Of a stretch of 41,314 nt of DNA, positions 20,063 through 28,272 are shown piece after piece (the first letter of the stretch is position 1; every line of letters begins with the position of its first letter). The translations under genes and the position numbers were made by a program. A model generated the notes under the pieces. It had not been told where the DNA came from. It worked only from the letters and a program-made list of their open reading frames with translations, and ran no database searches. The stretch spans positions 1 to 41,314 of the forward strand of contig JANQEN010000070.1 in the NCBI GenBank assembly GCA_028278335.1, in the 5' to 3' direction. This stretch comes from Chitinivibrionales bacterium (GTDB lineage Bacteria > Fibrobacterota > Chitinivibrionia > Chitinivibrionales > JANQEN01).

Positions 20063-21415
20063 TTATTCTATTGTATCGTATGAGTTTCTTTTACTACCAA
20101 TGGAATACCAATCAATTTTTCTCGTAAGAAACATTACTATTGCAAGTATGGCAAACAATCCAACACTTCCTAAGAGAAGAGCATAATCTTCTTGTTGAAG
20201 TATAATGAACAAGAAGCCATATAAGATAGAGATTAAAATCGTTATGAAAAATGAAAACTTTTTGCTTTTTAAAACGGGTGTTGAATATAAAAAGATCATG
20301 AGTATAACTCCCACGCTGGAACAACTATAAGCAATGTTGAAATTAAAATGTTCTGTCAAAGATAAGAGCAATGTGTAAAATAAGCAGAGGGCCAATCCAA
20401 CAAGTAAGTATTGAATGGGGTGTACTATTTTTTTATTAAGAATCTCAACTAGAAAAAATGCTAAAAATGATAATGCGATAAAAAGTATTGCGTATTTATT
20501 AGTGCGGGAAATCTTTTGGTACTCATCAATGGGAAGAATGAGATTTACACCGAAAGAATATTTTTGCATGTCATAGTCATCTTTAGTCCAGGATTGGGGA
20601 AAGGCTCTATTATAATTGAGTATGTTCCATTCAGAGGAAAAACCAGATTTCGTAATTTCCCGTTTTTCTGGTAAGAAGGAGCCTGTGAATGATGGGCTAG
20701 GCCAATCAGATTTAAGTTTAACCTTTGTTGTTTTCCCAACTGGGATAAAATTTAAATTCTCACTTCCATTTAAATCTAACGTTGTTTTAAATGTGAATTC
20801 TGCACTGGTATCTGTTGCTTCACTGAGTTTAATAAGACAAGATACTCCAGATTTAATTATTGAGCTTATCTTACTCCCAGATTCGGGATTCAAAGCATCA
20901 CCATTCCAAGTGATTTGAATTTGTTCCTTTATTCCTCGCATATCTGTTACACCAAAGGTAATAAAGGCTTCATCCCAACAAACATTTCGACTAGGGATTT
21001 TTAAATTTGAAAAGTTCGGCTTTTTAAACGATGCCGTTGTAGTTAATCTTGAATTGTAGAGGATTGCTTCATATATCCCTCTGTATCGTATCTCTGGCAA
21101 TACTGTTCCATTGATCGATAATTGTTCGGGTAAAAAATAGGCATTCTGTTTCCCTGTGCAAATCCGTTTTTCTCCCTTATATACATAAGTTCGATAGGGG
21201 ACAGTTAGCACAGGACCAATAATTGTTTGCGCTGTACCCCACTTTTTATTTATTTCATTTACAGCTTCTGCCTTTCTTTGCTCGCGTTCATAAATCAATG
21301 TTGATATCATTATAGTTGGGATTAATAGGATTACAATCAAAAATCCAATGGTAATTATTTTTGCAGTTATTGATGATTTGAAATTATTAGTTTTAACTAA
21401 GGTATCTGAGTCCAT
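20063..21415 (-). CDS. creD: inner membrane protein CreD
   Basis: CreD is an integral membrane protein controlled by CreBC in enterobacteria and linked to envelope integrity and beta-lactam/colicin responses. The family block NEINKKWGTAQTIIGPVLTVPY lies after the first membrane helix (about residues 20-40); a long periplasmic domain follows, then a run of helices from about residue 300 to 440. The ATG at 21415 gives 450 aa, the usual CreD length. A GTG at 21424 is in frame but only 2 nt from AAGGAG. It is the third gene of creB-creC-creD, separated from creC by about 150 bases. No E. coli-type cre-tag (TTCACnnnnnnTTCAC) was seen there. Confidence 0.9.
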   Translation of the reverse strand: MDSDTLVKTNNFKSSITAKIITIGFLIVILLIPTIMISTLIYEREQRKAEAVNEINKKWGTAQTIIGPVLTVPYRTYVYKGEKRICTGKQNAYFLPEQLSINGTVLPEIRYRGIYEAILYNSRLTTTASFKKPNFSNLKIPSRNVCWDEAFITFGVTDMRGIKEQIQITWNGDALNPESGSKISSIIKSGVSCLIKLSEATDTSAEFTFKTTLDLNGSENLNFIPVGKTTKVKLKSDWPSPSFTGSFLPEKREITKSGFSSEWNILNYNRAFPQSWTKDDYDMQKYSFGVNLILPIDEYQKISRTNKYAILFIALSFLAFFLVEILNKKIVHPIQYLLVGLALCLFYTLLLSLTEHFNFNIAYSCSSVGVILMIFLYSTPVLKSKKFSFFITILISILYGFLFIILQQEDYALLLGSVGLFAILAIVMFLTRKIDWYSIGSKRNSYDTIE

Positions 21416-21565
21416 AAATATCACGTCTCCTTATTAGATTGTTTTAAAGATTTTATTGCTTACCAATTGGCTTCTTTTTAAAGATACCAGGAGATTATGG
21501 AGTTACTATGGAGAATAGATGGATTCTTTATGTTTTTTGTATGCCTTTACGAAATTGAAAGAGTG

Positions 21566-23026
21566 TTATAGCTCACCTCTCAATATTAATGTTGCCTGCG
21601 CACCCTTAGAGTGTAAATTATGAATTTCAATTTTGCCATTATGGAGCAGGGCAACTTCTTTTACAAAGCTTAACCCTAAGCCTGTACTCTTGAGGTTAGT
21701 ATCTGGTCTTTGAAGGGAATAAAATCTATTAAAAATCTGTTTTTGTGCGAAGTCTGGAATACCTGATCCAGTATCGATTATTTTAATAATTGTATTTTGT
21801 GTGTCCATTTCGGCAGAGATTTCTATGGTCCCTGATTTTGGTGAAAAATCAACAGCATTTTGGATAAGGTTTACAATTGCTTGACGAATAAGGAACTTTT
21901 CGCCTTTAATAAAAATATTTCTATCGGTTTTGATTGAAGTTATAATTTTTTTTCTTTCTAGCTGAGGATGTAGACTATTCATAACTTCGGATATAACAGA
22001 CGTAATATCGATTGTCTCTATTTGTTTTAGCTCCCTTCGATTTTCAAGAGAAGAAAGCAAAAGAAGTCTCTCTAAAAAGCTTTGAATCCTTTTAGTCTCT
22101 TTTTGAATATTCTGGATGAACATTGTTTGCTTTTCCTTAGGGATTTCTTCATGTAATAGCTCTGCCGCTCCACTTATTGCTGAAAGAGGACTCTTAATTT
22201 CATGGGTAAGTGTCTGAATATATTTTTCAATATATTTTTTTCCTTCCAGAGCCTCTCGCATTTCATCAAGGGCTGATCCTAATATCCCAATCTCACTATG
22301 ACCCATTTGGTTAAAGGTGCCCAATTGGGGTAGCGCAACAGATTTCCCATCTCTTATGGTTCTTGCATACTGAGTTAGCTTTCTGACTGGCCAAGTAACC
22401 CATGTTGAAAGGAAAATACCAAGGAGTGTTACCACTGTACCCGCAATAAAACCAGCAATAATGATCTTGTTTCTAGCATGAAGGACAAATAAGTTAATGC
22501 TTTTTGTTGGTTTTCCAACAGAGAGACTTCCTATTAAATTCCCCTCATGTATGATTGGCGAAGCAACATAAAGCCATGAGGATGTCGGATCATCTGGTTT
22601 GGCATGGGAAGAACGTGCTCCATAGCTACCCTTTAGCGTAAGATAAACGTCATTCCATTTAGAATAGTCTTTGCCCTCATCTTTTCCATTGTTTGAATCA
22701 AATAATACAATACCATTCAGATCGGTTATATATACTCGAAGGTTCATTTTCTCTTTAGTGTAGTCATATATTTTGGCGGAAAACTGACGTTTTGCTGCGT
22801 GGTTAAATGCAAAATTAAAATTATTGCTATTGTTGGCATTGGCTATATATTCGCGAGTAGCAAGGGATGATAAAATAACGGATACATCAACAAGCGTTTC
22901 TTCCATAGATTTTAAATAGTGAGGTCGAAGTTCATTGAGAACCCAGCTAGTTAAATAATAAAATCCAACACCAACAATTAAGAGCAGACCAATAATAATT
23001 CTTGTTCTAAGTTTAACAGTGATCAT
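21566..23026 (-). CDS. creC: sensor histidine kinase CreC
   Basis: CreC has 486 aa. The first helix spans ~10-28; then comes a periplasmic sensor domain (family-typical VYITDLNGIVLFDSNNGKDEGKDYSKWNDV, given here only as the region around residues 98-127). The second helix is near 189-209, followed by HAMP, then the kinase core: H-box LTHEIKSPLSAI, N-box NLIQNAVDFSP, G1 DTGSGIPDF, G2 STGLGLSFVKEV. It phosphorylates CreB. Its start codon overlaps the creB stop (ATGA), so the pair is translationally coupled. The assignment to CreC rather than another kinase rests on the adjacent creB and creD. Confidence 0.88.
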   Translation of the reverse strand: MITVKLRTRIIIGLLLIVGVGFYYLTSWVLNELRPHYLKSMEETLVDVSVILSSLATREYIANANNSNNFNFAFNHAAKRQFSAKIYDYTKEKMNLRVYITDLNGIVLFDSNNGKDEGKDYSKWNDVYLTLKGSYGARSSHAKPDDPTSSWLYVASPIIHEGNLIGSLSVGKPTKSINLFVLHARNKIIIAGFIAGTVVTLLGIFLSTWVTWPVRKLTQYARTIRDGKSVALPQLGTFNQMGHSEIGILGSALDEMREALEGKKYIEKYIQTLTHEIKSPLSAISGAAELLHEEIPKEKQTMFIQNIQKETKRIQSFLERLLLLSSLENRRELKQIETIDITSVISEVMNSLHPQLERKKIITSIKTDRNIFIKGEKFLIRQAIVNLIQNAVDFSPKSGTIEISAEMDTQNTIIKIIDTGSGIPDFAQKQIFNRFYSLQRPDTNLKSTGLGLSFVKEVALLHNGKIEIHNLHSKGAQATLILRGEL

Positions 23027-23727
23027 GAGTCTACTTTCAGAGCGTAACCAAAGCCACGTCTTGTTTCTATAGGATCATATTGAGGTTTTATCATTTTAAG
23101 TTTATTACGTACAGATTTTATGTGAGAATCTACACTTCGTTCTAAACTGACATCGGGAACATCCCATACAGAATGCATAAGTTGGCTTCTAGAAAAAACT
23201 CTACCCGGATGGGCAAGCAAAGTTTCTAATATTTTATACTCGTATCGTGAGAGCTCTAAGGGTTTCTTATGGTAATAGATGATCATTTTTGTGTTGTCAA
23301 TTAAAAAATGTTTTGGCGATGTTTGTTGTAGATTTTGATCCAATTGTATCTCTGATGACTTATTACCAGTACGTCGAAGGATTGCCTTAATTCGTGCTGT
23401 GAGCTCCCGTGGGCTAAAAGGTTTTGTCATATAGTCATCCCCACCAATTTCGAGACCAACAATTCGATCAACCTCATCAGATCGAGCGGTAAGGAATATG
23501 ATTGGTACATCAGAGGCTTTTCGGATTGTTTTACATAACTCAAAACCACTGAGGTCGGGGAGGCCAATATCTAAAACAATTAGATTTAGTGTCAACTTGT
23601 TGACTACTTCTAATCCATCCTTTCCAGTCGTGCAATGAACTGGTTCAAATCCTTCGGTTTTTAAAGCATATATAATATTATCAGCAATAGCGGGCTCATC
23701 TTCAATTACTAGTATGGTCTTTGTCAT
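23023..23727 (-). CDS. creB: response regulator CreB (OmpR family)
   Basis: A 234-aa OmpR-type regulator. The receiver has ILVIEDEPAIADN, phospho-acceptor Asp53 in LIVLDIGLPDLSGFELC, FLTARSDEVDR and YMTKPFSPREL. The C-terminal winged helix shows LSRYEYKILETLLAHPGRVF and RSVDSHIKSVRNKL, ending GFGYALKV. The wording is very close to E. coli CreB as I recall it. I prefer the ATG at 23727 (MTKTILVIEDE); an in-frame ATG at 23739 adds four residues. It is the first gene of the operon, whose order matches enterobacteria except that creA is absent. Confidence 0.9.
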   Translation of the reverse strand: MTKTILVIEDEPAIADNIIYALKTEGFEPVHCTTGKDGLEVVNKLTLNLIVLDIGLPDLSGFELCKTIRKASDVPIIFLTARSDEVDRIVGLEIGGDDYMTKPFSPRELTARIKAILRRTGNKSSEIQLDQNLQQTSPKHFLIDNTKMIIYYHKKPLELSRYEYKILETLLAHPGRVFSRSQLMHSVWDVPDVSLERSVDSHIKSVRNKLKMIKPQYDPIETRRGFGYALKVDS

Positions 23728-23781
23728 AAGTGTTCCCATTTCTGAACATCTAAAATTATTGTGTGCATGTATAAAATAAAT

Positions 23782-24681
23782 TTATGGCTGTACGCTATTA
23801 AGATTCATTAATGAAAGTGTAGAAATAAACTCCCGTCTCACATTCTCAATAGGATCTGCAAAGGCGACTCTTTTTGCTAACAGTTGCAGGGGTTTATTAA
23901 AGTCAATTGGTCTCTTTGGTTGAAGTGTTGGGTAATACCGGTCATGCACAATCTGACAACCAAGTAAACTTAGATGGAGTCTCAGTTGATGCTTTTTGCC
24001 AGTAATTGGAAAAAGTGAGAACTGGGCTAAGGAGTCATGCTTTGATAAGAGATGGATCTTTGTACAGGCATTTATAGCTCCCTCTACCATTTTCATCCTA
24101 AACCAGGGCTCTCCGCGGACAATTCGGTTTTTTATTAGCCATTCCTTTCCTGTTAGCTCTCTTGAACAATGAGCTGTGGCATGATACTCCTTTTCAACTG
24201 CTCTTTGCATAAATAAATTTTGATATAACCCACGTGTCTCTTTGTTCGTTGAAAAAAGAACAAGACCGGCAGTTTCACGATCTATTCGGTTGATTGGTGA
24301 GAGGTCTTTGATACCGGTACGTTGCTTTAATCGGTAGAGCAAGCATTCATTCACATATTTTCCTGCGGGCACAACCGGTAGAAAATGGGGTTTGTCAACC
24401 ATCAGTATGTGATCATTCTGAAAGAGGACTTTCTCTTTAAAAGGAATAGTGATCTCATTATCAACTTCACGATAATAGAAGATTCGTTTTAACGGTTCAT
24501 ATGGTGTATAACAAGTAATAGGCTCTTTATGCTGATCAACTACTCGATTTGATTCAATTCTTTTGATCCATGTTTCTTTGCTAATTGTGTTAAATCGATC
24601 TACTAAGAAATCAAAGATACTTTTATACGTTGATCCATCTTTGGGTAGCACGACCATTGATGGCTCCGGTGCTATTCCCAT
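23782..24681 (-). CDS. RluA-family pseudouridine synthase
   Basis: It isomerises uridine to pseudouridine in rRNA or tRNA. The catalytic motif is INRIDRETAGLVLF, where Asp is the nucleophile; the usual HRLDxxTSG is varied to NRIDRETAG. Later blocks include EKEYHA and ITGKKHQLRLHL, where the Arg/Leu motif of the family is kept. An S4-like region precedes the catalytic domain. The frame is open to 24762, but I choose the ATG at 24681, which overlaps the preceding gene by 10 nt and gives 299 aa. The longer version would overlap that gene heavily. The target uridine is not deducible. It is the last gene of the DUF362-HTH-RluA operon. Confidence 0.87.
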   Translation of the reverse strand: MGIAPEPSMVVLPKDGSTYKSIFDFLVDRFNTISKETWIKRIESNRVVDQHKEPITCYTPYEPLKRIFYYREVDNEITIPFKEKVLFQNDHILMVDKPHFLPVVPAGKYVNECLLYRLKQRTGIKDLSPINRIDRETAGLVLFSTNKETRGLYQNLFMQRAVEKEYHATAHCSRELTGKEWLIKNRIVRGEPWFRMKMVEGAINACTKIHLLSKHDSLAQFSLFPITGKKHQLRLHLSLLGCQIVHDRYYPTLQPKRPIDFNKPLQLLAKRVAFADPIENVRREFISTLSLMNLNSVQP

Positions 24682-25073
24682 AGAGACTGATCTCCCCCAT
24701 GCTCTTGCTGCATCGTATAGAAGAGGTGTCCACGAACTAGACGAATCTCTTCCTCTGTGCATTGATTTTTTAGAAAGGCGTTTACTTTTTTCAAACTACT
24801 TCCCTGGGGAGAAAGAAGCGTCTCTTCAATACGAGCTTGTTTGTTTGTGTTGACAAATTGGCTTAGATTAGTTAACTCACCTTTTTTAAAAAGCCGTTCA
24901 AGCTGAATGGAAATGGTAAGGGTTGAGCAATTACAGGATAGTGCAATCTCCTCTAGGGAGGAATACTTTTCGCAAAGAGCAAGGAGTTGCTCCTTGGAAA
25001 TCTTTTTTTGGTTGGCCAACCTTTTCTTTTTTAGTTGTAAGGGATTTAATCTTTTTTGTGGTGCTTTGTCCAT
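24672..25073 (-). CDS. small HTH-like protein (RecQ C-terminal HTH_40-like?)
   Basis: The 133-aa protein starts with a basic stretch (LKKKRLANQKK), then a probable helix-turn-helix (SSLEEIALSCNCSTLTISIQ). The C-terminal part reads ARIEETLLSPQGSSLKKV..FLKNQCTEEEIRLVRGHL, which resembles the helix-turn-helix tail (HTH_40) found at the C-terminus of some RecQ helicases. That similarity is from memory and tentative. The ATG follows the stop of the DUF362 gene by 1 nt, and its 3' end overlaps the pseudouridine synthase start, so all three genes are co-transcribed. A nucleic-acid-binding role is inferred. Confidence 0.6.
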   Translation of the reverse strand: MDKAPQKRLNPLQLKKKRLANQKKISKEQLLALCEKYSSLEEIALSCNCSTLTISIQLERLFKKGELTNLSQFVNTNKQARIEETLLSPQGSSLKKVNAFLKNQCTEEEIRLVRGHLFYTMQQEHGGDQSLWE

Positions 25074-25074
25074 G

Positions 25075-26316
25075 TTAGTCTGATCTTTTTTTTCCTATGC
25101 CAAATTTGTTTTTCAATATCTGTTTAATAATCAGTTTTATGCCACTCCAGTAGATCGCTGCAGAGGAGAGGAGAACCAATATTGGCTCGAATATGGTTGA
25201 TTTGACAGAGATAATCTTTTCCGGGCAGGTTTCCTGGCAACAAAAGCAGCGAATGCAGCGACCATAGTCATATTGTGGCGGTCGATCTCGCTTTGTTGCA
25301 TCGTGCCAAAAAACAGCCTTATTCTCAACAGGGCAGATTGTAACGCATTTACCACATTTTATGCAACCAGTTGAATCAATGACAGGTCGTGGCATAAGTC
25401 GGGCTTTGACAAAGCGAGATATGCCCCCACTTCCTACAGAAAAGGCTGGCTTGCGGGTTACTTTAAAGGTTGGCAAAATTAAATCGTCAATGGAGTCTCC
25501 CACAAGTGCGATCTCTTCAATAGTTGCGGTTCCCAGCCCAGCCGATTGTCCAATACGGTTGGTTGGTACGTGGTCAGGATTAAGATTGATAATTTTACAG
25601 GCCACAGTATCCAGTGCAACAGGATCTTTTGAACAGAGGAGGCATCCAATTTTTCGTGGATCACCACTGTTGGGTCCATTGCCCTCCATAGCCATGACCG
25701 CATCCAAAATGTAAAATCGTGGTTTAATGTAAGTGTTGAGGTCAACGATAAATTTGCAGAGATCATGCACTAAAGGTAGTTGCCCATGAAATTGTGCCTT
25801 GCGGATCCCTGGTATGCACCCATACTGATTCTTTACTGCTCCAGTAAGGCGAACCAAGGCATGGGATTTTAGTTTTGCCACACTTAACAATGCATCGGAC
25901 TCAACCACTCCCTTGGCAAGAGGGAATGATCCTTTAATCAGAGCCTTTGTATGAGTCACGGTAACCGGAGTCTCAAAATCCGCTAAGGGAATCGCATGAT
26001 TGTCTGCCACTGTGGTAAAACCAGTTTTTTGTGATACCGAGTTAATCTTTCCAATACCCGGTGAATCGCCATAGGAGAGTGACACACCAATTGGCTTCAG
26101 TAATTCAATAATTGCCTCGAATATGGTGGGGTGGGTTGCAACACACTCTTTTGGTTCTGCTGCAGCAAGGAGATTTGGTTTAATAAGAACCTTTTCTCCT
26201 TTTTTAAAGAATGCATCTATTCCACCAAGCAGATCAAATCCTCGTTTGACCGCCTCAGTTATCTCTTCATCATGGTATGATTCACATCGAACAATTGATA
26301 CGGTTGCTTTTTTCAT
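25075..26316 (-). CDS. DUF362 domain protein with 2x[4Fe-4S] ferredoxin domain
   Basis: The N-terminal ~300 residues match DUF362: VLIKPNLL near residue 48, ATHPTIFEAII, YGDSPG, and SVAKLKSHALVRLTGAVKNQYG. The C-terminal part has two ferredoxin clusters, CIKCGKCVTICP and CIRCFCCQETCP, and the last ~40 residues include a hydrophobic segment. Proteins of this kind are common in anaerobes; a redox role is likely but no reaction is established. It is the promoter-proximal gene of a three-gene operon and is divergent from the ammonia-lyase gene, with a foldback repeat (26342-26509) between them. Confidence 0.85.
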   Translation of the reverse strand: MKKATVSIVRCESYHDEEITEAVKRGFDLLGGIDAFFKKGEKVLIKPNLLAAAEPKECVATHPTIFEAIIELLKPIGVSLSYGDSPGIGKINSVSQKTGFTTVADNHAIPLADFETPVTVTHTKALIKGSFPLAKGVVESDALLSVAKLKSHALVRLTGAVKNQYGCIPGIRKAQFHGQLPLVHDLCKFIVDLNTYIKPRFYILDAVMAMEGNGPNSGDPRKIGCLLCSKDPVALDTVACKIINLNPDHVPTNRIGQSAGLGTATIEEIALVGDSIDDLILPTFKVTRKPAFSVGSGGISRFVKARLMPRPVIDSTGCIKCGKCVTICPVENKAVFWHDATKRDRPPQYDYGRCIRCFCCQETCPEKIISVKSTIFEPILVLLSSAAIYWSGIKLIIKQILKNKFGIGKKRSD

Positions 26317-26341
26317 GTACTCTGCTTTCTATCCTTTATTA

Positions 26342-26509
26342 AACCCAGATTATGAAATAGGAAGCAGCGCAGAAGCACAGCCTTATGCCCATTAAGACAT
26401 TCAGGCTTTTCGGCCATATCATCTTGTAGATATACCCTTCAAAGCCTTCACGTCTTACTAAATCATAATCTTGCACTTCTGCATCTACTCCTACTGCATA
26501 ATCTGGGTT
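26342..26509 (-). mobile_element. 168-bp foldback (MITE-like) repeat, copy A
   Basis: The element begins AACCCAGATTATG and ends with the inverse-complementary ATAATCTGGGTT, and the two halves are imperfect inverse complements across its whole length, so a single strand can fold into one long hairpin. Its reverse complement matches the element at 35479-35647, with only about six differences in the first ~100 bases and more in the remainder. No coding capacity. Short length, terminal inverted repeats and multiple copies fit a MITE. No clear target duplication was seen. Confidence 0.75.
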
Positions 26510-26640
26510 AAAACTTTAAAATAGTTCATTTATATATGGTATACGTTTCAAAAGTAATGCAATCAACCAATGCTTCCTGAAAAATTCAACCATACCATAA
26601 CCTGGGGCGAAAAAAGGTATATTTTTCATTGATTACGTTT

Positions 26641-26649
26641 TGCTATAAT
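26641..26649 (+). promoter_or_regulatory. extended -10 promoter of the ammonia-lyase gene
   Basis: TGCTATAAT (26641-26649) is a consensus extended -10 element. No good -35 lies 17 bases upstream, which extended -10 promoters do not require. The leader would be about 22 nt, with GAGGAGAG as ribosome site. Confidence 0.5.
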
Positions 26650-26678
26650 CAGCAATTATTTGAGGAGAGCGCATATAC

Positions 26679-28268
26679 ATGGGTGATACACCGTCTGTTA
26701 TACTTTCAGGAAATGATCTGAGTGTCGAAGATATAGTTGCTATTGGTATTGGTGATAAAAGAGTCGAACTTGATCAAGCTGCCTTAGAACGATGTAAGGC
26801 AAGTAGACAATTTTTAGAGGAGGAGATCCAGGTACAAAGAATTATCTATGGGGTGAACACCTCCTTTGGCCCCATGTGTAATAAGATAATAAGTGATAAA
26901 GAGATAGAGACTTTACAGATAAACCTTATTCGTAGTCATGCTGCAGGGTTGGGTGATCCAATTAAACCATATATTGCACGGGCGATACTTGCTGTTCGGC
27001 TAAACACCCTTGTCAAAGGATACAGTGGAGTTCGCATAGAGCTTTTGACCTTTATTCGCGATCTAATAAATATTGGTGTTTGTCCCTATATTCCCGAATG
27101 TGGGAGTGTTGGCGCTTCTGGTGATCTTATACACCTTTCACATATGGGACTGGCTATCATTGGTGAAGGTGATGTCTATTATCAAGGGAAGTTGCAGAAG
27201 GCATCAACACTTTATGCCTCGTTAGGCATAACACCAATGACCTTGAGCTATAAAGAGGGCATTGCCATTATCAATGGCACTGCAGCAATGACCGCACTTG
27301 CGGCATTTGCGCTCTTTGGCGCAAAAAAGCTCTTGCGGCTCGCCAGTGTTACGGGCGCCTTTGCCATTGAACTTTTTGGCGGTATTGATGACGCTTTTGA
27401 TGAGGATTTGCATGGCGTCAAACCGCATCCTGGTCAGGTTGCCATTGCTGATACCATTCGCAGTCTCTACCAGGGATCGGGGAATATTACGCTTCGCAAA
27501 GATATGCATGAGAAAATTAGAAATCAACACAATGGTGGACCAGTCTTTGAGACCAGCATCAATGTGCAGGATGTTTACTCCATCCGTTGCACACCCCAGG
27601 TGTTGGCTCCTGTATCAGAAGCCTTAGACTACGCTGTTAAAACTATTGAAACAGAGGCAAATTCATCAAATGATAATCCTATCATCATACCTGATAAAAA
27701 GAAGATCATCCACGGAGGAAATTTTCATGGGCAGAGTATTGCCTATGCCATGGATATGGTTTCCATGGCCATAACAACACTCTGTAACCTTTCGGAGCGT
27801 CGGATTAATAAGCTTTTAGACAAAAACCTTAATGAGGGTCTTCCTGAATTCCTCATTCCTGGAACCTTGGGACTGACTATGGGATTTATGGGAGCCCAAT
27901 ACTTGGCAACCTCAACCACAGCTGAGAATCGAAATCTCTCAGCGCCCATGGGGGTGAATTCCATTTCATCTAACCAATCCAATCAGGATGTGGTTAGTAT
28001 GGGTACGGTTGCTGCCCGTAAAGCGCTAAAAGTTATCACCAATACCAAGCATGTATTAACGTTAGAGATTCTTACCGACCTTCAGGCACTCTCCTTTAGA
28101 AATGCAGAGACTCTGGGTAGGGGAACAAAAAAGATCTATACTTTACTTAACAAAGAATTCTCTGTCTATGATAACTCTCGAATTTTTCATGAGGACCTGG
28201 TTCGGTTTAGAAAGCTTCTTTTTTCCAGCCAACTCTTTGATGATTTGTCAATCTACACTGAGAGCTAA
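26679..28268 (+). CDS. aromatic amino acid ammonia-lyase, tyrosine ammonia-lyase-like
   Basis: An MIO-cofactor lyase of 529 aa; Ala146-Ser147-Gly148 in GSVGASGDL cyclise to the MIO group. Tyr57 (YGVNTSFGPM), NGT, and the NDNP block are further active-site landmarks. Against plain histidine lyase: HutH has NQEDH with a catalytic Glu, whereas here the position reads NQSNQDVVSMG, as in PAL/TAL. Details such as RSHAAG, ASGDLIHLSH, GNFHGQ and TATSTTAEN resemble Flavobacterium tyrosine ammonia-lyase as I recall it. Predicted product: p-coumarate (or cinnamate/urocanate) plus ammonia. No hutU/hutI and no pigment (flexirubin/aryl polyene) genes are adjacent. A good GAGGAGAG ribosome site precedes the ATG. 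Confidence 0.85.
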   Translation: MGDTPSVILSGNDLSVEDIVAIGIGDKRVELDQAALERCKASRQFLEEEIQVQRIIYGVNTSFGPMCNKIISDKEIETLQINLIRSHAAGLGDPIKPYIARAILAVRLNTLVKGYSGVRIELLTFIRDLINIGVCPYIPECGSVGASGDLIHLSHMGLAIIGEGDVYYQGKLQKASTLYASLGITPMTLSYKEGIAIINGTAAMTALAAFALFGAKKLLRLASVTGAFAIELFGGIDDAFDEDLHGVKPHPGQVAIADTIRSLYQGSGNITLRKDMHEKIRNQHNGGPVFETSINVQDVYSIRCTPQVLAPVSEALDYAVKTIETEANSSNDNPIIIPDKKKIIHGGNFHGQSIAYAMDMVSMAITTLCNLSERRINKLLDKNLNEGLPEFLIPGTLGLTMGFMGAQYLATSTTAENRNLSAPMGVNSISSNQSNQDVVSMGTVAARKALKVITNTKHVLTLEILTDLQALSFRNAETLGRGTKKIYTLLNKEFSVYDNSRIFHEDLVRFRKLLFSSQLFDDLSIYTES

Positions 28269-28272
28269 TACA

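Larger units (their letters stand above)
26317..26678. other. intergenic region between DUF362 and ammonia-lyase genes
   Basis: This 362-base region between divergent genes holds one copy of a foldback repeat (26342-26509, listed separately) and, toward the right, an extended -10 promoter for the ammonia-lyase gene. The DUF362 promoter must lie in or across the repeat. No other coding potential is seen. Confidence 0.6.

Noticed and set aside
21416..21565. cre-tag (TTCACnnnnnnTTCAC) upstream of creD
   Set aside because: Not found on either strand in the creC-creD gap.
26679..28268. Annotation as plain histidine ammonia-lyase hutH
   Set aside because: The HutH NQEDH motif is replaced by NQDVV, and no other hut gene is nearby; TAL/PAL-like is the better call.
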